Assembly (NCBI RefSeq): GCF_032452875.1
Contig: NC_083881.1
Location: 61,201,689 to 61,265,688, forward strand
From: Bos javanicus
Taxonomy: Eukaryota; Chordata; Mammalia; Artiodactyla; Bovidae
Length of the DNA stretch: 64,000 nucleotides
Reading direction: 5' to 3'
Part shown: in pieces, positions 1 to 11,859 of the stretch
How positions within the stretch are numbered: the stretch's first letter is position 1
Layout of the letters: every line of letters begins with the position of its first letter
Notes under the pieces: generated by a model
The model's input: the letters and a program-made list of their open reading frames with translations, nothing else
Databases searched by the model: none
What the model was told of the DNA's origin: nothing
Program-made: the position numbers and the translations under genes

Positions 1-2205
1 TTGCAGCCAAAGATGGAGAAGCTCTATACAGTCAGCAAAAACAAGACCAGGAGCTGACTGTGGCTCAGATCATGAACTCCTTATTGCCAAATTCAGACTG
101 AAATTGAAGAAAGTAGGGAAAACCACTAGACCATACAGGTATGACCTAAATCAAATCCCTTATGATTATACAGTGGAAGTGAGAAATAGATTTAAGGGAC
201 TAGATCTGATAGATAGAGTGCCTGATGAACTATGGAATGAGGTTCATGACATTGTACAGGAGACAGGGATCAAGACCATCCCCATGGAAAAGAAATGCAA
301 AAAAGCAAAATGGCTGTCTGGGGAGGCCTTACAAATAGCTGTGAAAAGAAGAGAAGCGAAAAGCAAAGGAGCAAAGGAAAGATATAAGCATCTGAATGCA
401 GAGTTCCAAAGAATAGCAAGAAGAGATAAGAAAGCCTTCTTCAGCAATCAATGCAGAGAAATAGAGGAAAACAACAGAATGGGAAAGACTAGAGATCTCT
501 TCAAGAAAATTAGAGATACGAAAGGAACATTTCATGCAAAGATGGGCTCGATAAAGGACAGAAATGGTATGGACCCAACAGAAGCAGAAGATGTTAAGAA
601 GAGATGGCAAGAATACACAGAAGAACTGTACAAAAAAGATCTTCACAACCCAGACAATCACGATGGTGTAATCACTGACCTAGAGCCAGACATCCTGGAA
701 TGTGAAGTCAAGTGGGCCTTAGAAAGCATCACTACGAACAAAGCTAGAAGAGGTGATGGAATTCCAGTTGAGCTCTTTCAAATCCTGAAAGATGATGCTG
801 TGAAAGTGCTGCACTCAATATGCCAGCAAATGTGGAAAACTCAGCAGTGGCCACAGGACTGGAAAAGGTCCGTTTTCATTCCAATCCCAAAGAAAGGCAA
901 TGCCAAAGAATGCTCAAACTACCGCACAATTGCACTCATCTCACACGCTAGTAAAGTAATGCTGAAAATTCTCCAAGCCAGGCTTCAGCAATATGTGAAC
1001 CGTGAACTTCCTGATGTTCAAGCTGGTTTTAGAAAAGGCAGAGGAACCAGAGATCAAATTGCCAACATCTGCTGGATCATGGACAAAGCAAGAGAGTTCC
1101 AGAAAAACATCTATTTCTGCTTTATTGACTATGCCAAAGCCTTTGACTGTGTGGATCACAATAAACTGTGGAAAATTCTGAAAGAGATGGGAATACCAGA
1201 CCACCTGATCTGCCTTTTGAGAAATCTATATGCAGGTCAGGAAGCAACAGTTAGAACTGGACATAGAACAACAGACTGGTTCCAAATTGGAAAAGGAGTA
1301 CGTCAAGGCTGTATATTGTCACCCTGCTTACTTAACTTATATGCAGAGTACATCATGAGAAACGCTGGACTGGAAGAAACACAAGCTGGAATCAAGATTG
1401 CCGGGAGAAATATCAATAACCTCAGATATGCAGATGACACCACCCTTATGGCAGAAAGTGAAGAGGAACTCAAAAGCCTCTTGATGAAAGTGAAAGTGGA
1501 GAGTGAAAAAGTTGGCTTAAATCTCAACATTCAGAAAACGAAGATCATGGCATCCGGTCCCATCACTTCATGGGAAATAGATGGGGAAACAGTGGAAACA
1601 GTGTCAGACTTTATTTTTTTGGGCTCCAAAATCACTGTAGATGGTGACTGCAGCCATGAAAGTAAAAGACGCTTACTCCTTGGAAGGAAAATTATGACCA
1701 ACCTAGATAGCATATTCAAAAGCAGAGACATTACTTTGCCAACAAAGGTTCGTCTAGTCAAGGCTATGGTTTTTCCTGTGGTCGTGTATGGATGTGAGAG
1801 TTGGACTGTGAAGAAAGCTGAGTGCCGAAGAATTGATGCTTTTGAACTGTGGTGTTGGAGAAGACTCTTGAGAGTCCCTTGGACCACAAGGAGATCCAAC
1901 CAGTCCATTCTGAAGGAGATCAGCCCTGGGTGTTCTTTGCAAGGAATGATGCTGAAGCTGAAACTCCAGTACTTTGGCCACCTCATGTGAAGAGTTGACT
2001 CATTGGAAAAGACTCTGATGCTGGGAGGGATTGGGGGCAGGAGGAGAAGGGGACGACAGAGGATGAGATGTCCGGATGGTATCACTGACTCAATGGACGT
2101 GAGTCTGGGTGAACTCTGGGAGTTGGTGATGGACAGGGAGGCCTGGCGTGCTGTGATTCATGGGGTCGCAAAGAGTCGGACACGACTGAGCGACTGAACT
2201 GAACT
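1..2205 (+). mobile_element. BovB LINE, 5' end outside the window, long RT frame
   Basis: The reading frame is open from base 2. It begins with the end of the apurinic-type endonuclease domain (GSDHELL at 62-82), continues through a full RTE-clade reverse transcriptase (FIDYAKAFDCVDH; GVRQGCILSP; YADD at 1427-1438), and reaches YFGHLM followed by TGA at 1988-1990. In other copies here this codon is CGA, so the stop is a CpG-to-TpG change. The frame then continues to TGA at about 2195 (RTRLSD). The element ends in the usual ACTGAACTGAACTGAG tail. One stop apart, the visible coding part looks intact, so this copy is young. Confidence 0.95.
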
Positions 2206-3246
2206 GAGACCCTATCCCAAGTACACTCACATTAGGGGTTAGGGCTTCAATATATGAACTAGAGGAAGGATGCAGTTCTGTCCTTAAAGAGTCCCTTGTC
2301 CTTCTTCATAAGCTCATTTCCTACCATCATTTCCCTCTAAGAGCTGTGTGCTTCAGCTGTACTATGTCCCCAGGATTCTCCCCCACAGCGCCAGGTGCTG
2401 TGATGCTTCATATATTTGTATGAGCTGTCTACTTGTCTAGAGAGAAATTTTCTTTCCATTTCCCAAAGAGAAGTTTCTAATCATCTTCAGGACTCTCCCC
2501 TTTATCTGCTCCCTCGCTTTTCCTGTCACCCTCCTGCCTCTCTCCAGGTGCTCCTATATACAGTGGTGAGCATGTTTCTTCCTTATTCCCATAGCTCTTC
2601 ATAGGTGTACCACAGTGCTTATGACTTTGTCATGAGACTGTTTGTCCATTTTGCCTTGAGAATTTTATCTTCCTCAGAGTCAGAGTTGTGTCATACTTAG
2701 GCTTATATTCCTTCTTTGCCTGGCAATGATAAGGAATCAATATTGTTTTCTTAAATGTTTTTTTTTTTTTACAAAAAATTATCTGTGAATAAATGAATAT
2801 TTTTCAAAATTAAAGATTTGATCCTAAATATATGATAAAGTAGATAAGGTTACAGTATTAATGAAGTATAGGGTACAGAATGATGTTGCCTATTATTGAG
2901 ATACTTCATACTCTATTTCTAGGATTAAATGACTTCTCAAAACAAAGGAATCATTGGTTCATATATGAATCAATGATTTTGTGTGATTTCTTTTTGTTTT
3001 GTTTTTTTTAATCTCAAAAGAAAAATTGTTTTGTGAGCTTATTGAAAGGAAAACTTACTTAGAAGGCATTTAATACGGGAAAATGAGAGCCAATAAATCC
3101 AAGGGAACCACCAGAAAGATTATAAAGTACACAGCAAAACATTTCTTGAGAACCACTCAGCTACATCCCTTTAAACTTATCTTTTATAAAACTCACAACA
3201 ACCTGTGAGGTAGGGAATATTTATTCCCACTTTTTTATAAAAGAGG
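2206..3246. other. No gene recognised (SLC25A32 intron 1 or upstream)
   Basis: AT-rich DNA between two BovB copies, with a T run at about 2758-2771. The open frame at 2416-2604 has no recognisable domain. I see no RNA gene or repeat family I can name. Confidence 0.5.
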
Positions 3247-3255
3247 ATGCTAAAG

Positions 3256-4608
3256 TTCAGTCGCTCAGTCATGTCCGACTCTGAGACCCCATGAATCACA
3301 GCACACCAGGCCTCCCTGTCCATCACCAACTCCCAGAGTTCACCCAGACTCACATCCATCGAGTCAGTGATGCCATCCGGCCATCTCATCCTCTGTCGTC
3401 CCCTTCTCCTCCTGCCCCCAATCCCTCCCAGCATCAGAGTCTTTTCCAATGAGTCAACTCTTCACATGAGGTGGCCAAAGTACTGGAGTTTCAGCTTCAG
3501 CATCATTTCTTCCAAAGAAATCCCAGGGCTGATCTCCTTTAGAATGGACTGGTTGGATCTCCTTGCAGTCCAAGGGACTCTCAAGAGTCTTCTCCAACAC
3601 CACAGTTCAAAAGCATCAATTCTTCGGCACTCAGCTTTCTTCACAGTCCAACTCTCACATCCATACATGACCACAGGAAAAACCATAGCCTTGACTAGAC
3701 GAACCTTTGTTGGCAAAGTAATGTCTCTGCTTTTGAATATGCTGTCTAGGTTGGTCATAACTTTCCTTCCAAGGAGTAAGCATCTTTTACTTTCATGGCT
3801 GCAGTCACCATCTACAGTGATTTTGGAGCCCCAAAAAATGAAGTCTGACACTGTTTCCACTGTTTCCCCATCTATTTCCCATGAAGTGATGGGACCGGAT
3901 GCCATGATCTTCGTTTTCTGAATGTTGAGCTTTAAGCCAACTTTTTCACTCTCCACTTTCACTTTCATCAAGAGGCTTTTGTGTTCCTCTTCACTTTCTG
4001 CCATAAGGGTGGTGTCATCTGCATATCTGAGGTTATTGATATTTCTCCCGGCAATCTTGATTCCAGCTTGTGTTTCTTCTAGTCCAGCGTTTCTCATGAT
4101 GTACTCTGCATATAAGTTAAATAAGCAGGGTGACAATATACAGCCTTGACATACTCCTTTTCCTATTTGGAACCAGTCTGTTGTTCTATGTCCAGTTCTA
4201 ACTGTTGCTTCCTGACCTGCATACAGATTTCTCAATAGGCAGATCAGGTTGTCTGGTATTCCCATCTCTTTCAGAATTTTCCACAGTTTATTGTGATCCA
4301 CACAGTCAAAGGCTTTGGCATAGTCAATAAAGCAGAAATAGATGTTTTTCTGGAACTCTCTTGCTTTGTCCATGATCCAGCGGATGTTGGCAATTTGATC
4401 TCTGGTTCCTCTGCCTTTTCTAAAGCCAGCTTGAACATCAGGAAGTTCACGGTTCACATATTGCTGAAGCCTGGCTTGGAGAATTTTCAGCATTACTTTA
4501 CTAGCGTGTGAGATGAGTGCAATTGTGCGGTAGTTTGAGCATTCTTTGGCATTGCCTTTCTTTGGGATTGGAATGAAAACGGACCTTTTCCAGTCCTGTG
4601 GCCTAAGA
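3256..4608 (-). mobile_element. BovB LINE, 5'-truncated, reverse orientation
   Basis: Reading on the minus strand, the 343-codon frame 4493-3462 covers the reverse transcriptase from the palm (GFRKGRGTRDQ) through YADD to YFGHLM, and stops at the same TGA as the copy at position 1. The protein is nearly identical to that copy. A 9-bp target duplication, ATGCTAAAG, flanks it at 3247-3255 and 4609-4617, so this is a 5'-truncated insertion with both ends visible. Confidence 0.93.
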
Positions 4609-4700
4609 ATGCTAAAGCTTTAGCTGAGGATTCTAAAGCTCAGGAAGAAAACACCAGGTAGCTAATGAGGGAAGTTAAATATCAAAACCTGGGTCTTCTA

Positions 4701-5510
4701 ATGAAAGGTTGTTGTTGAATCACGCGAATACACCAGGATTCTTGGCCCCCGGAGGAGAAGAATTCAATCCGCGGCCAGAGACGAGGCTTGATAGCTCAGA
4801 GCTTTTGTGTAATAAAGTTTTATTGAAGTATAAAGGAGATAGAGAAAGCTTCTGACATAGGCATCAGAAGGGGGCAGAAAGAGTACCCCCCTGCTAGTCT
4901 TTAGAGGGATGTTATATAGTCACTAGCAGTCTGTTAATGAAAGAAAGGAATGTCTTAAAATTCAGAATGGCACCAGGCCCCTCACCCATTATAAGATGCA
5001 TTTTGGGATAATCTTGGCACCAAATGGTTTATCCTGGGCCATAAAATGATTAACTTGAATCTTGAAGAAGGGCAGACCACCATACAAATAGTTTCATTTA
5101 CATAGATTAGGGGAACAATATCCATACTGGTTTGTCAAGTAGGTTCTGGGCCAAGAGGCGGAACCGAGTTGGAGACAGAGTTTGGGGTAAAGGCATAGTA
5201 TATTAGCATAGCTTAAGACAAACATTTCCATAAGAAAAAGGCATTGGTTATCTCTAGGCTCAAGAATAGCTAACTTCAGGCGAAGCCGGGTGTCATTATG
5301 GCAACACAATATTTTAAGAGAAACCTCCCTTTAAATTTGTATAGAGAAGGAAAAAATATTGCTAGTTTGTTTCCTCCTGCCGCTTAAGAGAGATAAAAAT
5401 GTCTGACACTTGCAGGCTATTTCCTCTATTTGGAGACCCCTGGCCTTCCTGCCTGTTACCCTCTCACTAACAAAGCCTAGTGTACTTTATCTCACTTCAT
5501 GGTGTAACAT
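4701..5510 (-). mobile_element. ERV LTR, reverse orientation
   Basis: On the minus strand a TATATAAC box (about 4912-4920) is followed by AATAAA (about 4812-4817) and a U5 ending near CAACAACAACCTTTCA. The other end is near TGTTACACC at about 5509. This order (TATA, poly(A) signal, U5) defines an LTR. No convincing target duplication was found, so the borders are approximate. It seems to be a solo LTR. Confidence 0.65.
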
Positions 5511-6089
5511 TGTTAGGTTAATGATGAAAGAAACTGGCTTTCCCCCTTTGCCTGGCATTGGTATATAGTGTCTCTTTGCCAGGGTGCAGTACGCACAAAA
5601 GTAGTGGCAAGGGCACACTGAATTAGGCATGCCTGGATATGACTAGTGGACTGTAATTTGTATAAATTTTCTGGGGGGACAGTTTTCAGTGTGAAATTTG
5701 TAACCTTAAATTTATACCCTTTAACCCCTTCTAATTCCCCTTCTAAGTATATAAGGATTTGTGCAAATTGTTGACAAGAATATTCTTTAGAGACCTTTCG
5801 ATAATAGCAAAGAGAAAAAAACAATTCACATGTCAGCCAGAGGGCTGTTTGTACGAATGATGGGATATCTGTGAGAGGCAGCACCATCATATCGTTGTTC
5901 AGATCTTAGTTTTGAAAGGCTTTAGAAATCTTTTTTGGGGGGAACGGGGGGATCTTTTGGAAATCCTATTTTACCATATATTTATTTTATAAAAACATAA
6001 TCAGTATTATAAATCTGGAATTCTCTTTCATTCCATTTCCCTGTAGGAAACAGAAGACACATTCAAAATAGGATAGCTGTTGGAGCATT
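5511..6089. other. No gene recognised
   Basis: The minus frame 5890-5513 resembles no family I know. The sequence may continue the LTR element next to it, but no retroviral motif is visible. Confidence 0.4.
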
Positions 6090-7489
6090 GTTGTTCAGTG
6101 GCTAAGTTATATCTGACTCTTTGCGACCCCATGGACTGCAGCACTGCAGGCTTCCTTGTCCTTCACTGTTTCCGGAAGTTTGCTCAAGTTCATGTCCATT
6201 GAGTCAGTGATCCTATAACTATCCCATCTTTTGCAACCCTCTTCTCCTTTTTCTTTCAATCTTTCCCAACATCAGGGTCTTTTCCAGTGAACCTGCTATT
6301 CACATCAGGTGGCCAAAGTGTCGGAGTCCTTCGGATGAATATTCAAAGTTGATTTCCTTTAGGATTGACTGGTTGATCTCCTTGCAGTCCAAGGGACTCT
6401 CAAGAGTCTTCTCCAAAATTACAATTCAAATGCATCAATTCTTCAGTGTTCAGCTTTCTTTATGGTCCAACTCTCACATCCATACATGACTGCTGGGAAA
6501 ACCATAGGTTTGATTATATGGACCTTTGTTGGACAAGTGCTGTCTCTACTTTTTAATATGCTGTCTAGGTTTGTCACAGCTTTCCTTCCAAGAAGCAAGC
6601 ATCTTCCAATTTCATGGCTATAGTCACCATCCACAGTGACTTTGGAGCCCTAGAAAAGAAAATCTGTCACTGCTTCTACCTTTTCCTCTTCTGTTTGCCT
6701 TGAAGTGATGGGACCAGATGCCATAATCTTACTTTTTTGAATGTTGAGTTTTAAGCCAGCCTTTCACTCTCCTGTTTCACTCTCATCAAGAGGTTCTTTA
6801 GTTCCTCTTCGTTTTCTGCCATTAGAGTGGTATCATCTGTATGTCTAAGGTTGTTGATATTTCTCCCAGCAATCTTGATTCCAGCTTGTGCTTCATCCAG
6901 CCCATCATTACACATGATGTACTCTGCATATAAGTTAAATAAATATACAGCCTTGTTGACTGTGTATATATTGACTGTGACAATATACAGCCTTGTTGTA
7001 CTCATTTCCCAGTTTTGAACCAGTCAGTTGTTCTATGTAAGGTTCTAATTGTTGCTTCTTGACCCAAATACAGGCTTCTCAGGAGACAGGTAAGGTGGTC
7101 TGGTATTCCTATCTCTCGATAAATTTTCCAGTTTGTTGTGATCCACACAGTCAAAGGCTTTAGCGTAGTCAGTGAAGCAGAAGTTGATATTTTTCTGAAA
7201 TTCCTTTGCTTTCTTTATGATCCAGTGAATGTTGGCAGTTTGATCTTTGATTCCTCTGCCTTTTCTAAATCCAGCTGTACATCTGGAAGTTCTTGATACA
7301 CATACTGCTAAAGCCTAGCTTGAAGAATTTTGAGCGTAACCTTACTAACATGGGAAATGAGTGCAATTGCCCAGTAGTTTGAAAATTCTTCAGCATTGCC
7401 CTTCTTTAGGATTGGAATGAAAACTGAGCTTTTCCAGTCCTGTGGCTACTGCTGAGTTTCCACATTTGCTGGCATACTGAGTGCAGCAA
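6090..7489 (-). mobile_element. Old BovB copy, reverse orientation
   Basis: A decayed copy starting at the BovB 3' tail (TTGTTCAGTGGCTAAG) and running to the region before the RT palm (CAGCAAATGTGGAAACTCAGCAG on the minus strand). It has many indels and stops. A short local duplication near 6952-6990 repeats 'tgacaatatacagccttgttg'-like sequence. It faces the copy at 7520 head to head. Confidence 0.88.
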
Positions 7490-7519
7490 AAAGATGTAAG
7501 TGCAGCGAAGATGTAAGCA

Positions 7520-8347
7520 GGTTAGTAGCACAAGGCTGTATGTTCTCACCCTGTTTATTTAACTTATATGGAAAGAACATCATGCAAAATGCCAGACTGG
7601 ATGAATCACAAGCTGGAATCAAGACTGCAGGGAGAAATATCAATAACCTCAGATATGCAGACACCACCACCCTAACGGCAGAAAACAAAAAGGAATGACA
7701 GAGGCTCTTGACGAAGGTGAAAGAGGAAAGTGAAGAGGCTGGTTAACACTCAGCGTTCAAAAAACTAAAATCATGGCATCTGGTCCCATCATTTCATGGC
7801 AAAATCACTGTGGATAGTGTCTGCAACCATGAAATTAAAAGATTCTGCTTGGAAGAAAAACTATGACAAACCTAGACAGTGTATTACAAAGCAGAGACAT
7901 CACTTGGCTGACAAAGGTCTGTATAGTCAAACCTATGGTCTTTCCAGTAGACATGTACAAATGTGAAATTTGAACCATAAAGAAGAGAGCATCAAAGAAT
8001 TGATGCCTTCAAATTGTGGTGCTGGAGAAGACTCTTGAGAGTCCCTTGGACTGCAAGGAGATCAAACAAGTCAATCCTAAAGGAATCAACCCTGAATATT
8101 CATTGGGAGGACTGATGCTGAAGTTCCAATACTTTGGCCACCTGATGGGAAGAGCTGACTCACTGGAAAAGACCCTGATGCTGAAAAAGATTGAAGGCAA
8201 AAGGAGAAGAGGGTGGCAGAGGATGAGATGGTTGGATTGTATCACCAACTCAATGAACATAAATTTGAGCAAACTCCAGAAGATAGTGGAGGACAGGGAA
8301 ACCTTGCAACCATGGGGTCGCAAAGAGAATGACTTAAGGCACTGAAC
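7520..8347 (+). mobile_element. Old BovB copy, forward, 5'-truncated
   Basis: Starts in the RT near the GCILSP motif (AAGGCTGTATGTTCTCACCC) and runs to the 3' tail (AGGCACTGAACAAAAACAATG). It has many frameshifts. Both this and the copy at 6090-7489 hold a BovB 3' end, so they are two insertions, not one inverted element. Confidence 0.88.
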
Positions 8348-8694
8348 AAAAACAATGCATTTTATAGGAAAACCGCAAGGAATAATGCAGTATTTTGGGA
8401 CTAGAAACAGTTTGGGCTGTTGTCACCTGAAAGGCCCCAGGACAGGGAGAGTCATTGAGAGAGGGCCACCTTGAGAGGAACTGTGACCTTCAGTAGAAGA
8501 ATGCAGCCTACCAAAGGCAACCTCTGCAAGAATAAATATTAATATCTGCATCTGCTCTCTTCTGTCCCTTTCATCTGCCTGGGCTCACCACCAACCCAAC
8601 TCAACTAGAAGCTAGAGGCAACATCAGACTTCTAGGGCAGAACATGGTAGAGAAGAGTGGACTCTGGTTCTGGAAAGGAAATGGAAGACATTTA
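8348..8694. other. No gene recognised
   Basis: Purine-rich sequence between the BovB pair and an L2-like fragment. No coding or repeat signal could be named. Confidence 0.4.
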
Positions 8695-9095
8695 GGCTAT
8701 ATCAATTGAGCACATATATTTTGAGAGCCTACAATGCACAAAGCACAATGATTGGAGTGTCCATATTGCTATGAAAAAGCAGTCTGTGCTCTCAGAGAGC
8801 AATGAGAAGCCAGGATAATTGAACAAAACAAACAATCCCACAAATTATTGCAACAAAGAGTGTTTTATTATGGTAGGGAATGTATGGTATGCCATGGGAA
8901 ACCACATCTAGAGGGAATGAAGGGATCCCCAAAGGAAGCGATTGTTAAACTGAGACCTGAAAGAGGAATCAAAGTTACCTGTGTGAAGGAATAGGTAGGA
9001 AGAGAGTTTTTGTAGCAGACCATCAATAGCCTGTGCCAAAGTTTTAAGGTCAGAGGCTGTGTACGTACTGAAAACTGTTGAACATTCTAGCAATT
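8695..9095 (+). mobile_element. Probable L2 LINE fragment
   Basis: A degraded match to the L2 3' region: 'tgagcac..', 'gtgctctcagagagc', 'aaactgagacctgaaagagg'. This is an ancient mammalian repeat, recognised by eye. Similar sequence may continue toward 9.5 kb. Confidence 0.5.
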
Positions 9096-9559
9096 TTCAT
9101 CAAATATTTTTGAAGTGTAGGTTTCAGTGAGCCAAGTACTATGCAGTAAGTTCCCTAAGGCAGCTTTGTTGAACAGAGAGAGAGAATGAAGAGGAGACTG
9201 GGGCTTGTGGCAGAAGAGTAATGGAGGGTCTTATGTAATGTGTTAATGAATAATGTTCTTTATTGTTTGGGGTGTAGAATAGTTTTAAATATAATAAGTG
9301 ACTTATTGAAATGCACATTTCTAGAAAGTCTTTCTCAACCTGCAGTGCAACTAGTGGGACGAGGCAGCAAAACTGAGATAAGAAAGCTAATTTAATTTCT
9401 GTTGCTAGTGATGGTGTTCTAAATGGGCAACAGCAGTGTGGACTGAGAGACATGGACGGGTCCAGGAAAGACTTGGGGTGTAGAATCAACAGGGTGTCTT
9501 AATTGGTAAGAGGTTGTGAAAGGAGGAGTCTCAAGGCTTCTGTCTTGAGCATCTGTATA
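9096..9559. other. No gene recognised
   Basis: Possibly an extension of the L2-like fragment. The minus frame 9489-9139 lacks any recognised domain. Confidence 0.35.
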
Positions 9560-9775
9560 GATGATGTGTTAGTTGCTAAGCCGGGTCCAACTCTTGAGAC
9601 CCCATGGACTGTAGCCTGCCAAGCTCCTCTGTCCATGGATTCTCCAGGCAAGAATACTGGAGTGGAGAATACCATTCTCTTCTCCAAGGGATCTTCCCGA
9701 CTCAGGGATCAAACCAGGGTCTCCTGCATTGCAGGCAGATTCTTTACTGTTTGAGCTACCAGAGAATCCCTGTTT
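9560..9775 (-). mobile_element. Bov-tA SINE, reverse
   Basis: Contains the Bov-A unit (GACCCCATGGACTGTAGCC) and the tRNA-derived head (GTCTCCTGCATTGCAGGCAG... GAGCTACCAG) read on the minus strand. Confidence 0.85.
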
Positions 9776-10038
9776 ATTGACCAACACAGAGTAGTGAATA
9801 AGAGCATCTTCAAAAGGGGTGGAGAAAACTAGTTCAGTTGTGGATTTGTTCAAGCTGCAATGTTTGTTAGTTGCATCATTTATGTAGATTTGAAGATCAA
9901 CAAAAGGGTCTGGTCTGGAGGTAGAGGACTGGCATTTGTATCCACAGACAAAAGAAAGGGAGGAAATATAGTACAATAAGGGCAGTCATCTTGGAGTGGT
10001 GGCATTGTGCGTGGTTTTTATTTTCTTTATGCCTTCCT

Positions 10039-10161
10039 GTTGGAGAAGAAAATGGCAACCCGCTCCAGTATTCTTGCCTGGAAAATTCCATGGACAGAGA
10101 AGCCTGGCAGGCTACAGTCATGGGGTCGCGAAGAGTTGACCACGACCTAGTGACTGAGCAC
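10039..10161 (+). mobile_element. Bov-A monomer SINE, forward
   Basis: A single Bov-A unit from GGAGAAG to GTGACTGAGCAC, flanked by a 10-bp duplication ATGCCTTCCT (10029-10038 and 10162-10171). Confidence 0.85.
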
Positions 10162-10240
10162 ATGCCTTCCTATATTTTTTAAATGTTCTGCAGCATACAT
10201 GTTTTGCTTTTTTAAACACCATTTTTAATGATTGTATGCT

Positions 10241-10666
10241 GAAAGTGAAAGTGAAGTTAGTCGTGTCTGACTCTTTGCAACCCCATGGACTGTAGCCCAT
10301 CCGGCCCCTCTGTTCATAGAATTCTCCAGGCAAGGATACTGGAGTGGATTGCCATTTCCTTCTCCAGGGGATCTTCCCAACCCAGTTATCGAACCTAGAT
10401 CGCCCACATTGCAGGCAGATGCTTTACCATCTGAGCCACCAGGGAAGCTTTTCCTTCTCCAGGGGAATCTTCCCAACCCAGGGATCAAACCCAGGTCTCC
10501 CACACTGCAGGCAGATTCCTTACCAGCTGAGCCACGAGGGAGGCCCAAGAATACTGGAGTGGGTAGCCTATCCCTTCTCCAGTGGTTCTTCCCAACCCAG
10601 GAATCGAACCAGGGTCTCCTGCATTGCAGGCGGATTCTTTACCAACTGAGCTATCAGGGAAGCCCA
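10241..10666 (-). mobile_element. Bov-tA SINE with repeated tRNA heads
   Basis: One Bov-A unit followed by three successive tRNA-derived heads (each with 'ggatc/gaatc..aacc..gtctcc..gcaggcagattc'), all inside one 10-bp target duplication ATTGTATGCT (10231-10240 and 10667-10676). It is therefore a single insertion of a multi-headed SINE of about 426 bp, longer than a usual Bov-tA. Confidence 0.85.
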
Positions 10667-10889
10667 ATTGTATGCTAGTTTAATATTTATTACATGAAGA
10701 AGGTTTTAAAAAGTACTTCTATTGGAGATGTGAAGCATCTGAAAATGTTCTTGGGTGAAGGGTAACAGAAATAAAAGTTAAAAAGTTTTCCCTAGACCTG
10801 CTTCGTTTTATTTTATTACAAAAGGTACGTCATCATTGTTTACTTTACATCGTCGAATTTGTATTGTTGAATTGTCGTTATCATTCTTC

Positions 10890-11205
10890 CCCTGTAACTA
10901 CTCATAACCAGTCTCATTCTCTGCAGATAGCTACTATTAACCACATGCAGTGTTTCAGTCTATTCCTTTTATAGCTGTCAATCTTTCTGAATACTTAGAG
11001 TAGTCCACAGTATAAATATATCATAATTTATCTAAACATTTCCCTGTTTTTGGATATTGAAATTACTTTCACTTTTGCCATCACAGAAGATGCTTCAGTG
11101 AACCTCGTTGTATGTGTATCTTTGTAAATTTGGGGCCATATTTAAATAGGATATATTTGTAATGGAACTTCTAAGTCAAAGAATAATTGCATTTGAATTT
11201 TTATT
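10890..11205 (-). mobile_element. Probable old L1 3' fragment
   Basis: Resembles L1 sequence read on the minus strand: 'catttccctgtttttggatattg.. gaacctcgttgtatgtgtatctttg.. ggaacttctaagtcaaagaat'. Diverged, and named by eye. Confidence 0.45.
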
Positions 11206-11725
11206 CAGTCAGTTCAGTTTAGTTGCTCAGTAGTGTCTGACTCTTTGCGACCTCATGAACCACAAAACGCCAGGCCTTCCTGTCCATCACCAACTCCCGC
11301 AGTTTACCCAGACCCATGTCCATTGAGTCAGTGATGCCATCCAACCATCTCATCCTGTCGTCCCCTTCTCCTTCTGCCCTCAATCTTTCCCAGCATCATG
11401 GTCTTTTCAAATTAGTCAGCTCTTCGCATCAGGTGGCCAAAGTATTGGAGTTTCAGCTTCAGCATCAGTCCTTCCAATGAACACCCAGGACTGATCTCCT
11501 TTAGGATGGACTGGTTGGATCTCATTGCAGTCCAAGGAACTCAAGAGTCTTCTCCAACACCACAGTTCAAAAGCATCAATTCTTCTGCGCTCAGCTTCTT
11601 TATAGTCCAACTCTCACATCCATACATGACTACTGGAAAAACCATAGCCTTAAAGTAATGTCTTTGCTTTTTAATATGCTATCTAGGTTGGTCATAACTT
11701 TCCTTCCAAGGAGTAAGCATCTTAT
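11206..11725 (-). mobile_element. BovB 3' fragment, reverse
   Basis: About 520 bases of BovB 3' end, from the CAGTTCAGTTTAGTTGCTCAG tail inward to AAGGAGTAAGCATCTT. The Arg codon that has become a stop in the copies at 1 and 3256 is still CGA here. Confidence 0.9.
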
Positions 11726-11859
11726 TAGATAGTGTAAAACTTCTCTCCAAAAGGCCATGGAAATTTCCCTATAACAAATCATAAAGCTCTTTTAATTCTG
11801 AAGGTAAGAAAAGAGAAAAATCTACCTTATCTAATTTGTATTTTATTGGTGAGGTTGAA

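Noticed and set aside
244..2085. Antisense open frames across the BovB (e.g. 2085-1531, 661-329)
   Set aside because: They mirror the RT frame and recur in every BovB copy; they are shadows of the codon pattern.
10241..10666. Possible CRISPR-like or tandem-array locus
   Set aside because: The repeated units are SINE tRNA heads inside one target duplication in a mammalian genome.
9503..10678. Open frames with repeated 'GSNPGLPHCRQ'-like protein sequence
   Set aside because: They are translations of Bov-tA SINEs, which carry open frames on both strands by chance.
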